Assembly: GCA_023443625.1 (NCBI GenBank)
Contig: JAEZTQ010000033.1
Location: 1-64,000 of the forward strand
Reading direction: 5' to 3'
Source: Bacillota bacterium
GTDB lineage: Bacteria > Bacillota_A > Clostridia > Lachnospirales > Lachnospiraceae
Length of the DNA stretch: 64,000 bases
The position numbers and the translations under genes were made by a program. The notes beneath the pieces are model-generated. The model saw only the letters and a program-made list of their open reading frames with translations. It did not search any database and was not told where the DNA came from. Below are positions 19,059-28,108 of the stretch, in pieces; the first letter of the stretch is position 1; the number at the start of each line of letters is the position of its first letter.

Positions 19059-20264
19059 TTATTCAACCATCTCTGGATCAAAACTCTCCTGCCAAGGTAA
19101 GCCACAACGATTTAACTCCCTCATAAATGGATCCGGATCAAATTCTTCTACGTTGAATACGCCGGGGTTTTTCCACTTGCCTGTAAGAACCATCATAGCA
19201 CCTATCATAGCTGGAACACCTGTGGTATAGGAGATAGCCTGGGAGCCAACTTCACGGTAGCATTCCTGATGATCACATACATTATATACATAGTATTTGA
19301 CCTCTTTCCCATCCTTTACACCGGTATAAATACATCCGATATTGGTCTTTCCCTTAGTTCTTGCTCCTAAGGATGCAGGATCTGGAAGTACTGCCTTCAA
19401 AAACTGTAAAGGCACAATCTTCTGTCCCTCATAGTCGATAGGTTCAATGGAGGTCATACCTACATTCTCAAGTACACGCAGATGGGTTAGATAGCGCTCT
19501 GAAAATGTCATGAAGAAACGAATTCTCTTAATCCCTGGCATATTAATGGCTAAGGATTCTATCTCCTCATGATGGAGCAAATACATATCCTTCTCACCGA
19601 TTTCTGGAAAATTATATACTCTCTTAATGGACATGGGTTCTGTCTCAATAAATTTACCATCTTCATAATAACTTCCATTGGCGGTTACTTCACGAATATT
19701 AATCTCTGGGTTAAAATTCGTTGCAAAGGGATATCCATGATCACCTGCATTGGCATCCAAAATATCTATCGTATGAATTTCATCAAAATAATGTTTTAAG
19801 GCATAGGCAGAGAATACGCCTGTTACACCAGGGTCAAAGCCGCAGCCAAGGACTGCTGTAATTCCTGCTTTTTCAAAACGCTCCCTATAATCCCATTGCC
19901 ATTTATATTCGAATTTAGCCGTATCCAGGGGTTCATAATTAGCCGTATCCAAATAATCTACCTTGGTTGCCAGACAGGCATCCATTATAGTTAAATCCTG
20001 ATAGGGCAGAGCCACATTAATTACAATATCTGGCTTATAGCTTTCTATTAAGATAATTAAATCCTCTGTTATATCAGCATCCACTTGGGCAGTTGTTACC
20101 TTAGTCTTATAACCCTTTGCCTCAACTTGTGCCTTTAAGGCATCACATTTCCATAGAGTTCTGCTGGCAATACAAATCTCCTCAAATACCTCATGATTCT
20201 GGCAGCATTTATGCAAAACTACACCTGCCACACCACCTGCACCAATGATTAATGCTTTACTCAT
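19059..20264 (-). CDS. Carboxynorspermidine synthase-like (saccharopine dehydrogenase family)
   Basis: This encodes 401 residues. A Rossmann start (ALIIGAGGVAGVVLHKC) is followed by the saccharopine-dehydrogenase fold; residues about 135-150 read GCGFDPGVTGVF. The homologous enzyme condenses aspartate semialdehyde with diaminopropane or putrescine, using NADPH, to give carboxynorspermidine or carboxyspermidine. The reading comes from family plus context: nspC lies downstream and speE immediately upstream (33-base gap). AAGGAGG precedes the ATG. A generic lysine-pathway saccharopine dehydrogenase is the alternative, but the polyamine neighbours argue against it. Confidence 0.88.
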   Translation of the reverse strand: MSKALIIGAGGVAGVVLHKCCQNHEVFEEICIASRTLWKCDALKAQVEAKGYKTKVTTAQVDADITEDLIILIESYKPDIVINVALPYQDLTIMDACLATKVDYLDTANYEPLDTAKFEYKWQWDYRERFEKAGITAVLGCGFDPGVTGVFSAYALKHYFDEIHTIDILDANAGDHGYPFATNFNPEINIREVTANGSYYEDGKFIETEPMSIKRVYNFPEIGEKDMYLLHHEEIESLAINMPGIKRIRFFMTFSERYLTHLRVLENVGMTSIEPIDYEGQKIVPLQFLKAVLPDPASLGARTKGKTNIGCIYTGVKDGKEVKYYVYNVCDHQECYREVGSQAISYTTGVPAMIGAMMVLTGKWKNPGVFNVEEFDPDPFMRELNRCGLPWQESFDPEMVE

Positions 20265-20297
20265 AATGAAATCCTCCTTAGAATGATAAGTTCCCAG

Positions 20298-21143
20298 CTA
20301 CTCACTAAGCTGCTCTCTTACATAGTTTGGTAGAGCAAAACACCCAATGTGTAGCTCTGTATTATAATATTTTGTTTGAAGACCAAGAGCCTTCCATTCC
20401 TTATCCTGCAAGTTAATAATAGGATCAAATTTTTTCGATGCATAACCAAATAGCCAATGTCCACTGGGATAGGTGGGTATATGGGCTTGATACACCCTTG
20501 CAATAGGAAAGGTTTCCTTAATTCTCTTATGGGCTCTCTTCATGGCTTCCACATAGGAAGCATAGTAAGTACTCTCATGCTGATTAACTAAAATTCCATC
20601 ATCCTTTAAGGCATGATAGCAGTTTCCATAGAACTCCTTAGTAAATAAGCCTTCTCCCGGACCGAAGGGATCTGTGGAATCTACCAGGATTAAATCATAT
20701 TCCTTCTCTTTACCACGGACAAATTTTAGTCCATCCTCATAATAAATCTGTACCCTAGGGTCTGTTAACTTACAAGCCGTCTGGGGGAGATACTTACTAC
20801 AGGCTTCTACAACCATAGCATCTATTTCCACCATATGGATATGCTCAATCCCCTCATAGCGGGTAAGCTCTCTTATAGTGCCACCATCTCCTGCACCTAT
20901 GACCAAGACCTTCTTAATACCTAGATTAGTAGCCATGGGTACATGTACCATCATGTCATGATAGATAAATTCATCCTTCTCTGTTACCATAAGACAACCA
21001 TCCAGGGTTAAAGCCCGTCCAAATTCAAGGGTATCTATGATATCTATTTGTTGAAAATCACTTCGTTTACTATAGAGCTGTTCCTTTACTTTCAATGAGA
21101 ACCTGACATGCTCCGTATGATGTTCTGAATACCATAATTCCAT
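20298..21143 (-). CDS. speE: Spermidine synthase (aminopropyltransferase)
   Basis: This encodes 281 residues, standard for bacterial SpeE. It transfers the aminopropyl group of decarboxylated S-adenosylmethionine to putrescine. Visible motifs are the N-terminal LWYSEHHTEHVRFSLKVK, the nucleotide-binding VLVIGAGDGGTIRELTRY, the acidic VEIDAMVVEA, and DLILVDSTDPFGPGEGLF with the catalytic Asp region. It sits between the decarboxylase gene and the carboxynorspermidine synthase-like gene on the same strand. A small hairpin (ATGCCAA/TTGGCAT, 21209-21225) lies in the 112-base gap before it. GGAAGGATAGGA precedes the ATG. Confidence 0.95.
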   Translation of the reverse strand: MELWYSEHHTEHVRFSLKVKEQLYSKRSDFQQIDIIDTLEFGRALTLDGCLMVTEKDEFIYHDMMVHVPMATNLGIKKVLVIGAGDGGTIRELTRYEGIEHIHMVEIDAMVVEACSKYLPQTACKLTDPRVQIYYEDGLKFVRGKEKEYDLILVDSTDPFGPGEGLFTKEFYGNCYHALKDDGILVNQHESTYYASYVEAMKRAHKRIKETFPIARVYQAHIPTYPSGHWLFGYASKKFDPIINLQDKEWKALGLQTKYYNTELHIGCFALPNYVREQLSE

Positions 21144-21255
21144 AAGCTAGTCCTATCCTTCCCTACCTGATCATTAATTCCATATCGTTATTATCTAATA
21201 CGGTTAGGATGCCAAACATTGGCATGGGAATTTGATACCCTAACCCATACAAAAA

Positions 21256-22725
21256 TCATTGAAGTTCATAGTCAATGACATTAAGATGCTCTACCTTCAT
21301 ATCTTTTGGTCCGGTCAGGGAGCTTCCCTTTTCCTTCGCATAATTAATATAGTCTATGATATCCTTTGTAATACGCTCTCCTGGAGCAAGGATGGGAATA
21401 CCCGGCGGGTAGCACATCACAAATTCTCCAGCAATATGTCCTATACTGTCCTTAAGGGTCACCGACTTCTTATCATGATAAAATGCCTTCTGGGGTGTAA
21501 ATACTACCTGGGGATTAATATACTCATGGTTCAGCATATCCACTTTATTATTGCTGTAGAGGCGTTTTATCTCAGACAAAGCTGATATAAATCGTTCAAC
21601 TTCAAAGGGTCTGTCTCCTGCTGTTACTACAGCAAGAATATTTGCCATATCTCCAAATTCAATCTGGATATCATATTCATCACGAAGTAAATCATAGACT
21701 TCTACACCAGCAAGACCAATATTTTTCGTATGAATAGACAGCTTAGTCAGATCGAAATCAAATATGGTATCATCATTCATTAATTCTGACGAGAAAGCAT
21801 AATAGCCACCAATTTTATTAATCTCTTCCCTTGCATATTCTGCAAGACATATGGTTTTTTCTACTAGTTCTCTACCATTTATGAACATATGCTTTCTTGA
21901 TAAATCAAGGGAGGAAAGAAGTAGATAGGAAGCACTGGTGGTCTGAGTTAAATTTATTATCTGCCTTACATAATCTGCATCTATATCCTTTTGACATAGT
22001 AGAAAAGAGCTTTGGGTTAATGAGCCCCCTGTTTTATGCATACTCACTGCTGCCATATCAGCACCAGCATGCATGGCACTTAAGGGTAGATTATCACCAA
22101 AATAGAAATGTGCTCCATGGGCTTCATCTGCCAAGACCTTTATACCCTTTTCATGAGCCAGACCAACAATTTCTCTAAGATTAGAGCATATGCCGTAATA
22201 GGTCGGGTTATTAACTAATATTGCTTTCGCATCTGGATTATCACTAATTGCCCTCCTTACTTCCTCTAGGGACATTCCTAAGGGAATACCCAGCTCATGA
22301 TTAACACCGGGATTGACATAGATGGGTACGGCACCACAAACCACCAAAGCATTAATACAGCTGCGATGGACATTCCTTGGCATAATTATCTTATCCCCAG
22401 CTTTACAAGTGGACATAATCATGGCCTGGACAGCTGCAGTTGTTCCATTCACCATAAAAAAAGCTGCTGCTGCACCAAAGGCCTCGGCAGCTAAATCTTC
22501 AGCAGCCTTAATCACAGAAATAGGATGGATTAGATTATCCAAGGGTTTCATGGAATTCACATCCACCCTTAAGCAATCTATTCCAAGAAATTCAGTTAGT
22601 TCGGGATTACCTCGCCCGCCTTTATGTCCCGGTACATCAAAGGGGACAATCCGATTCTTTTTGTGTTGTAATAAAGCTTCATATACGGGCGCATTGTGTT
22701 GTGTATATTTCATAATAATAATCAT
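21256..22725 (-). CDS. speA: Arginine/lysine/ornithine decarboxylase, PLP fold type I
   Basis: This encodes 489 residues, the length of the short SpeA/Cad-like decarboxylases of Firmicutes. PLP Lys231 lies in SMHKTGGSLTQSS. ADEAHGAHFYF carries the Asp that binds the pyridine nitrogen, and the N-terminal FDVPGHKGGRGNPE is a family hallmark. It would supply agmatine, putrescine or cadaverine to the polyamine pathway. The substrate cannot be told from sequence. I see no agmatine deiminase or ureohydrolase genes in the window, which would be needed downstream of an arginine decarboxylase. The start at 22725 has GGAAAGG close by; an ATG four codons in is an alternative. The symbol is by family and cluster, not proven substrate. 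Confidence 0.88.
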   Translation of the reverse strand: MIIIMKYTQHNAPVYEALLQHKKNRIVPFDVPGHKGGRGNPELTEFLGIDCLRVDVNSMKPLDNLIHPISVIKAAEDLAAEAFGAAAAFFMVNGTTAAVQAMIMSTCKAGDKIIMPRNVHRSCINALVVCGAVPIYVNPGVNHELGIPLGMSLEEVRRAISDNPDAKAILVNNPTYYGICSNLREIVGLAHEKGIKVLADEAHGAHFYFGDNLPLSAMHAGADMAAVSMHKTGGSLTQSSFLLCQKDIDADYVRQIINLTQTTSASYLLLSSLDLSRKHMFINGRELVEKTICLAEYAREEINKIGGYYAFSSELMNDDTIFDFDLTKLSIHTKNIGLAGVEVYDLLRDEYDIQIEFGDMANILAVVTAGDRPFEVERFISALSEIKRLYSNNKVDMLNHEYINPQVVFTPQKAFYHDKKSVTLKDSIGHIAGEFVMCYPPGIPILAPGERITKDIIDYINYAKEKGSSLTGPKDMKVEHLNVIDYELQ

Positions 22726-22777
22726 GCCTTTCCATAACCTACTAATTTGGCGCCAGACTTAAATTTGCGTCTAAGGA

Positions 22778-23587
22778 CTAGTAAATATTCATTCCGCTGA
22801 AAATCTCAATCATTTCCTTACGCAGACTATTGGTTATATCCAGTCGTTGTTTTGGAGGCAGTTCGTATACATCTTTATTAAAGAGATAATTCTGCAATTC
22901 GATTTCCTTAATCAACATCTTTGTATGAAATATATTGGATTGATATACATTGACATCTATAGCATCATATCTGGTCAAGGTCTCATCATCAATATAATCC
23001 TGAATGGAGGTAATATCGTGGTCAATATAATATTTCATGCCATGCAAATCTCTTGTAAAGCCTCTTACTCGGTAATCAATGGTTATAATATCCGAATCAA
23101 AGCTTCCAATAAGATAATCCAAAGTATTCAAGGGAGAAATCTCTCCGCAGGTAGATACATCAATATCCACGCGAAAAGTAGAAATGGAATTATCCGGGTG
23201 ATGCTCAGGGAAGGTATGTACCGTAACATGACTCTTATCCAGATGAGCATGAACTGCATCTCTGCCTGTATTCATATATTTTCCCTGATTACAGGAATCA
23301 TCAATATGATCCGTGGATAAGGACCCTTCAGCAATAAGAATATTCACCGAGGCTCCCTGGGGATCATAATCCTGCTTTGATATATTAAGAATGTGTGCAC
23401 CAATCATCTCGGTGACATCTACTAAAATCTTTGTCAATCTGTCCGAATTATACTGCTCATCAATATAGGCAATATAATCCTTTTGTTCCCTTTCACTCTT
23501 CGCATAGCAAACATCATAGATGTTAAAGCTGAGGGTTTTGGTCAGATTGTTAAAACCGTATAGTTTTAGCTTTTTTTCCAAATCCAC
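22778..23587 (-). CDS. speD: S-adenosylmethionine decarboxylase proenzyme (E. coli-type SpeD)
   Basis: This encodes 269 residues, matching the long E. coli-type class. The start is GTG at 23587 with AAAGG 9 bases upstream. The enzyme self-cleaves at Lys118-Ser119 ([16 protein letters not shown]), turning the Ser into the pyruvoyl cofactor. It then decarboxylates S-adenosylmethionine for SpeE. It is the first gene of the polyamine cluster, downstream of a good promoter at 23725-23753. It is not the short Bacillus-type SpeH. Identification is firm. Confidence 0.95.
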   Translation of the reverse strand: MDLEKKLKLYGFNNLTKTLSFNIYDVCYAKSEREQKDYIAYIDEQYNSDRLTKILVDVTEMIGAHILNISKQDYDPQGASVNILIAEGSLSTDHIDDSCNQGKYMNTGRDAVHAHLDKSHVTVHTFPEHHPDNSISTFRVDIDVSTCGEISPLNTLDYLIGSFDSDIITIDYRVRGFTRDLHGMKYYIDHDITSIQDYIDDETLTRYDAIDVNVYQSNIFHTKMLIKEIELQNYLFNKDVYELPPKQRLDITNSLRKEMIEIFSGMNIY

Positions 23588-23724
23588 ATATCACAACCTT
23601 TCTTTATCTAATCTCTAATTAAGCTAAATCAATGATCTACCTAGCCTAACTGATGCTGCTCCTATGTAAAATGCATGGTAATGTATCATTTCCCACAGGA
23701 CTGGGATATATTGCAGCTTGGAAT

Positions 23725-23753
23725 ATTATATACAAAACTTTCTCATCTTGCAA
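23725..23753 (-). promoter_or_regulatory. Sigma-A promoter for the polyamine cluster
   Basis: On the minus strand, TTGCAA (23753-23748) and TATAAT (23730-23725) are separated by 17 bases. It lies about 140 bases upstream of the speD start. Confidence 0.75.
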
Positions 23754-23940
23754 GAAGAATTTTTAATATAGCTAAACACCAAGTTTAGTATTACTGTTAC
23801 TTTTGGGTAAAAATTTAAATATTTTATAAAACATGGGTAGTCTCTAAATCGAATTGGTACAGGCTCGGCAAAATTATGTGGAGGGGAATATCTCTGGTGA
23901 GGAGATGCTGGCGAGGGTAGGATTGGATTAAAGGCAAAGA

Positions 23941-23977
23941 AAAACAGGTGTGTAAGAGTTTGTTACACACCTGTTTT
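23941..23977 (-). terminator. Rho-independent terminator after the M56 gene
   Basis: AAAACAGGTGTGTAA pairs perfectly with TTACACACCTGTTTT around a 7-base loop. The minus-strand tail is TTTTTCTTT. It lies 45 bases after the M56 stop. Confidence 0.85.
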
Positions 23978-24021
23978 CATTGGAAAACTAATCTCACGCC
24001 TGATCCTGCTACCTCCACATC

Positions 24022-25572
24022 TTATTTAACAAATGGTATGTATTGTGGATGTTCATGTACGTATTTGCTCATAATCTCTGTAGCTTTGTCCTGACTAATG
24101 GGTTCAGCATTTTTAGTATCAGGTTCATCCACAGTTGAATAAAACCATGGATGTTCTTCATCTTGCCTGCTGTTATATATAACAGCTTCCACCAAGGTCA
24201 ATTCCTTTTTGCTATATGTATAATATTTGTAGCTAGACTCAAAGGCGCTGCTTGAACTTTCATTGGCAATACAGCCATTTTCACAGAGATAATATCGGTT
24301 TCGTTCCCATCCGTCCAGTACATGAAACACTTCCCCATTTACTATTGTATAGATATCATAAATGATACCATCCCAATTACCCTCATCCCAGCCATCCGTA
24401 TTTGCACCAAATATGAGTTCATCTACGCCATTGCCATCAATGTCTTTTATGAGATAACCAAGGGTTTCATAGTCCCAATGCTGATAAAATACAATGCTGA
24501 AGGGTTCCTCTTCCGGATAGTTACCGTCAAAATTTTCAAGCACATCTCTTGCCTTTGCAATAAGTTCCTCGTATCCCGAATAATCTGTTCCCTCTAAGGA
24601 TGTCTCCATGGATTTAACCCCCTCCTTGGGATTTGTTAAAAAACACACTGCAACAACAAAGCAAGCAAGAACGGCCACTGTAACCATCCAAAACCCAGGC
24701 TTTCTATAATTTAGCACAGCTTTAATCCTCTCCTTCACGCCCACCTCACCAAAAGCAAGGGGGCAAACCATCACCATTTTCCCCTGCATACTGCAAGATA
24801 CTAGTGCATGAGAATAGGCTTTCTTTTCTTCAATCTTCATATTTTTGATTACTGTTTCATCACAGGCAAGTTCTATATCCCGGCAAAACAGAACATAGGC
24901 CGCTGCCACCAGGGGATTGAACCAATACACCGCCAGCAAAAGAAATCCCAGCAGCTTCCACCAATGATCCTTGTGTTTTAAGTGAGCCTGCTCATGGGCG
25001 ATCACATAATGTATATGTTCTTCGGTTATATCGGAGGGCAGGTAGATTCCTGGTCTGATGATACCTAAAATAAACGGAGACTTCACGGCATCACAGAGCC
25101 AGATGTTATCCCGCAGAGGAACAGCCTCCCTCACCTTGTGCCGCACCCGCAGGTAGCTGATGGTTGCATACAGCAATAATAGAACAGCCCCTACAAGCCA
25201 AATCCATGCAATAATTTGAATATTTGAACGCATAGCGGGGCCAGTGGTTTCAAGGCTAATGGGATTAAGGGCCCGATCAATAGTCCGAATACCACTTTGA
25301 AGTTGAAAATGATATGGTTCATTAACAGGGATAGAATTACTTGAATAAACACTTTGAACTGGTATTGTCTCTGCACTGGGTATCAAGCTGAATACACTTT
25401 CAAAAGAGAAGGGTAAAACCAGACGGACTGCAACCATGGCCCAAAGTATGCAGGTCATCCCCTTTGGAGCTCTTTTCATAAATAGTCGTAACACTATTAC
25501 CGCTAAAATCAACCAGCTTGTGGCAAGGTTCATATTAAGGAGTTTCAAAAAAAATGCACCCATCATCAGCAT
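24022..25572 (-). CDS. BlaR1/MecR1-like M56 membrane metallopeptidase with a non-penicillin-binding sensor end
   Basis: This encodes 516 residues. N-terminal membrane helices (about 5-35 and 105-130) lead to the M56 zinc site HEQAHLKH (His193, Glu194, His197) and a last helix near residue 295. In BlaR1/MecR1 systems this protein senses a ligand outside and triggers cleavage of the BlaI/MecI repressor. Here the extracellular end (about 320-516) is not a penicillin-binding domain. It contains DIDGNGVDELIFG, a calcium-loop-like repeat of the VCBS/FG-GAP style. It overlaps the BlaI-type gene by 7 bases. The ligand is unknown, and control of this pair by beta-lactams should not be assumed. Confidence 0.85.
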   Translation of the reverse strand: MLMMGAFFLKLLNMNLATSWLILAVIVLRLFMKRAPKGMTCILWAMVAVRLVLPFSFESVFSLIPSAETIPVQSVYSSNSIPVNEPYHFQLQSGIRTIDRALNPISLETTGPAMRSNIQIIAWIWLVGAVLLLLYATISYLRVRHKVREAVPLRDNIWLCDAVKSPFILGIIRPGIYLPSDITEEHIHYVIAHEQAHLKHKDHWWKLLGFLLLAVYWFNPLVAAAYVLFCRDIELACDETVIKNMKIEEKKAYSHALVSCSMQGKMVMVCPLAFGEVGVKERIKAVLNYRKPGFWMVTVAVLACFVVAVCFLTNPKEGVKSMETSLEGTDYSGYEELIAKARDVLENFDGNYPEEEPFSIVFYQHWDYETLGYLIKDIDGNGVDELIFGANTDGWDEGNWDGIIYDIYTIVNGEVFHVLDGWERNRYYLCENGCIANESSSSAFESSYKYYTYSKKELTLVEAVIYNSRQDEEHPWFYSTVDEPDTKNAEPISQDKATEIMSKYVHEHPQYIPFVK

Positions 25573-25928
25573 CCCTCTACTTTGTCAATCATTTTTCGGA
25601 TTTCAGTCGCTTCCTCTGGTGTTAATGTACTATTCTTGGTAAAGGCAGCAATAAAAGCCGGAAGTGAGCCGTCAAAGGTATCTTCTACAAACTTCTTGCT
25701 TTGCAGTGCGTAAAACTCCTGTCGAGAAATTAATGAAGTTACTGTACCATTGTCATTTATGAATAAACCCTTGTCGCACAGCCGCCGTAGGACATTGTGA
25801 GCGGTGGTACGCTTCCAGTTGAACTCTACCGCTGTGAGTTTAACCAATTCTGAAGAAGTTACCGGCTCCTTCTCCCAAATTATGTCTGCATAACGAGCTT
25901 CAATTACGCCCAATTGAATTTCTGTCAT
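25566..25928 (-). CDS. BlaI/MecI/CopY-family repressor
   Basis: This encodes 120 residues from the ATG at 25928, chosen because GAGGAGG lies 8 bases upstream; an earlier in-frame ATG lacks a site. It is a winged-helix repressor: ITSSELVKLT-type helix positions, then WKRTTAHNVLRRLCDKGLF (recognition helix and wing), then a C-terminal dimerisation helix (LTPEEATEIRKMIDKV). In this family the M56 partner triggers cleavage in the C-terminal half. The palindrome at 25963-25976 over its own promoter implies autoregulation of the two-gene operon. Confidence 0.9.
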   Translation of the reverse strand: MTEIQLGVIEARYADIIWEKEPVTSSELVKLTAVEFNWKRTTAHNVLRRLCDKGLFINDNGTVTSLISRQEFYALQSKKFVEDTFDGSLPAFIAAFTKNSTLTPEEATEIRKMIDKVEGC

Positions 25929-25962
25929 AATGTATTCCTCCTCTGGTAGACCATCCACTGTG

Positions 25963-26001
25963 GTCTGTATACAGACTACTCCATGTGGTCTATTTTGTCA
26001 A
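25963..26001 (-). promoter_or_regulatory. Promoter with overlapping palindromic operator of the BlaI/M56 operon
   Basis: GTCTGTATACAGAC (25963-25976) is a perfect 14-base palindrome. On the minus strand TTGACA (26001-25996) is a consensus -35 box. A weak -10 box (TAGTCT, 25978-25973) at 17-base spacing overlaps the palindrome. Two GACCACA copies flank it. The layout fits repression by the adjacent BlaI-type protein. Confidence 0.65.
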
Positions 26002-26113
26002 GAGGATTTTTACCCTTTCCTTCCTTTTATTTCGACAGCCATAGGGTTTTACCGTGGATCAGTGTTTTGATGCTTGCCTTTAAAGGGGGGTTACTTATGC
26101 TTTGGCTTCTCCA

Positions 26114-27013
26114 TTACTGCTTATCTAGTATTATCTCCTGTCCATAGGCGGCCATGGAAAATATCCTTTCCCCTTCCTCTATAGACAATCCCTTAATTTC
26201 TATATTCTTAATATCTCCTTCTCCCATTTTACTTTGAATCAGGGAGTAAAGGTAGTGAATTGCCTGGGGTTTAAAGCCAAGAAGTCTGGCGCCTATGGTA
26301 TCAGCAGCAACAGCATCTGTTGAGGCTATAATAAGTCCCTTAGTATCTACAGCAACACCATGACTGGGACCTGTTCCAATCATCGCTTTGTCTGCACTGA
26401 TAATTGCCAAATCAATGGGTATCTTTTTGGCTATAGCTGTAATAAATCCATGCAAATCCTCATGAATACCCAGATTTTTCTTAGGAAATCCATGAAGCTC
26501 TGCAGGTGGCCAACCCAGGGCAATATTTTTAATGGAAGCACTGATGGTTGCTTCCTCATGCTGTTTTAATTGGGTAAAACTAATGAGAACATCCAGTTCT
26601 TCTAGCAACCCATTAATTTTGGTTCTAGGAATAACATTATGCTCCAGTTCTATTTCAGTATAAGGCCCATAATTAAGATCTACAAAGGTAACCTTCTCCT
26701 CCTCTATCACTTTATTATACCCTACCTGATGAAACACCTTAATGGTGTCTTCTCCAGATCCCGTGGCTATGATAATCTCTTTTGGCTGAAACTCTTTTAC
26801 GTACTGTATTAGTGTTCTCAAGGTCCTTGGCCCTACCACTGTAGCCGTTGCAGGAGACTTGGCATTTACCCAATTGGGAGTTATGACAACTCTGTCGCCT
26901 CCATGAATGATTTCATTCATTGGAAGTAAATCTAAGGCATCCTTAATAGAAGCCTGTTCCGTATTACTTCTTGCGATACTGGCAATTGCTTTTTGTACTC
27001 TTCTTTCTCTCAT
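26114..27013 (-). CDS. DUF362 domain protein
   Basis: This encodes 299 residues. The DUF362 fold is recognised from VITPNWVNAKSPATATVV, EIIIATGSGEDT, the central LISFTQLKQHEEATISASIKN and late ASTDAVAADTIGARLLGF. Many DUF362 proteins carry a ferredoxin domain; none is visible here, and there is no Cys cluster. Function is unknown in general, with a redox or metal role often proposed. GGAGG precedes the ATG. It lies between the BlaI/M56 pair and the divergent hydrolase and appears monocistronic. Confidence 0.8.
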   Translation of the reverse strand: MRERRVQKAIASIARSNTEQASIKDALDLLPMNEIIHGGDRVVITPNWVNAKSPATATVVGPRTLRTLIQYVKEFQPKEIIIATGSGEDTIKVFHQVGYNKVIEEEKVTFVDLNYGPYTEIELEHNVIPRTKINGLLEELDVLISFTQLKQHEEATISASIKNIALGWPPAELHGFPKKNLGIHEDLHGFITAIAKKIPIDLAIISADKAMIGTGPSHGVAVDTKGLIIASTDAVAADTIGARLLGFKPQAIHYLYSLIQSKMGEGDIKNIEIKGLSIEEGERIFSMAAYGQEIILDKQ

Positions 27014-27158
27014 AATGCCTCCGATTTTTTAAGTATATTCCCAATTAGCATGTTATTTATTGCCCGTTTTATGCATGAGTTAATTAACTTAAATCTTCAA
27101 TCACTTTTCTATTAGCACAGAATAAAATAGGATAACGGTATTATTTTGGAGGATATGA

Positions 27159-27971
27159 ATGGGTTATTATATTACCACGAAGGATAAGGTGAAAATATAT
27201 GTTGAGGATTTAAACCCATCCTACCACAGGACAATTTTATTTCTACATGGCTGGCCTGGAAGTCATAAGCTCTTTGAATATCAGTTTAACCAGCTTCCTA
27301 AAATGGGTTATCGGTGCATTGGGATTGATACCAGAGGTTTTGGTGAGTCAGATAAACCCTTTACGGGCTACGATTATGATACCTTAGCAGATGATGTAAG
27401 ATGTGTTATTGATGCGCTAGATTTAAAAGATATTACTTTGGGGGGACATTCAACAGGGGGTGCAATAGCAATCAGGTACATGGCAAGACACAAAGGCTAC
27501 GGCGTATCCAAACTGGCACTTTTTGCTGCAGCAGCTCCCAGCTTAATCAAGCGTCCCAACTTTCCTTATGGGTTGGATAAGAGTACCGTTGTACAGATCA
27601 TCCAAGATACCTATAATGACCGTCCCAATATGCTTGTAAATTTCGGAAATACCTTTTTCTTTCAGCATATAACCTGTGCTTTTTCCGACTGGTTCTTTCA
27701 ATTAGGCTTGCAGGCAGCAGGCTGGGCAACTGCAGCCATTGCTAATACCTGGATAAATGAGACATTATTTACTGATTTAGAAGAAATAAGAGTACCTACC
27801 TTAATCATACATGGTATCCATGATAAGATCGTACCCTATGAGTTAGGAGAAGTACAGGACAAATTAATACCTAATTCCAACTTAGTATCCTTCCATTTCA
27901 GTGGTCACGCAACCTTTTATGATCAGAAGGAGGAGTTTAACGATGTTCTGGTAAAGTTTATCAAGGAATAG
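27159..27971 (+). CDS. Alpha/beta hydrolase
   Basis: This encodes 270 residues. It has the alpha/beta-hydrolase fold of the haloperoxidase/epoxide hydrolase group: oxyanion segment LFLHGWPGSHKLF, nucleophile elbow GGHSTGGAIA with Ser98, an acid near IHGIHDKIVPYE (about 230), and a terminal His in FSGHATFYDQ. GGAGG lies 6 bases before the ATG. It is a single gene, divergent from DUF362 and convergent with scpB. The substrate is not predictable; it could be an esterase, a C-C hydrolase or a non-heme peroxidase. The Ser nucleophile argues against an Asp-type epoxide hydrolase or dehalogenase. Confidence 0.85.
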   Translation: MGYYITTKDKVKIYVEDLNPSYHRTILFLHGWPGSHKLFEYQFNQLPKMGYRCIGIDTRGFGESDKPFTGYDYDTLADDVRCVIDALDLKDITLGGHSTGGAIAIRYMARHKGYGVSKLALFAAAAPSLIKRPNFPYGLDKSTVVQIIQDTYNDRPNMLVNFGNTFFFQHITCAFSDWFFQLGLQAAGWATAAIANTWINETLFTDLEEIRVPTLIIHGIHDKIVPYELGEVQDKLIPNSNLVSFHFSGHATFYDQKEEFNDVLVKFIKE

Positions 27972-27992
27972 TCTTTAATCTCCAAAATACCA

Positions 27993-28040
27993 AGAGGCTA
28001 TACTCACTCCTTATCCATAAAACCAGTGAGCATAGCCTCT
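27993..28040. terminator. Hairpin between convergent genes
   Basis: AGAGGCTATACTCACT pairs with AGTGAGCATAGCCTCT with one mismatch around a 16-base loop. It lies between the hydrolase and scpB stops. The T tail is weak. Confidence 0.6.
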
Positions 28041-28108
28041 ATCACGTAATATTCCTTTTGCAACTGTTCCCTTCAATATAATCTTTGCTAAAAATCATTA
28101 CCAAGATG

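Larger units (their letters stand above)
23588..24021. other. Intergenic region holding the polyamine promoter and an upstream terminator
   Basis: The right part holds the terminator of the M56 gene (23941-23977) and the middle the speD promoter. The leader of about 130 bases before speD contains a weak CCCA/TGGG hairpin but no riboswitch pattern I recognise. The stretch 23800-23930 shows nothing clear. Confidence 0.5.

Noticed and set aside
23588..23720. Riboswitch in the speD leader
   Set aside because: Only a weak short stem is present; no conserved core of a known riboswitch could be seen.
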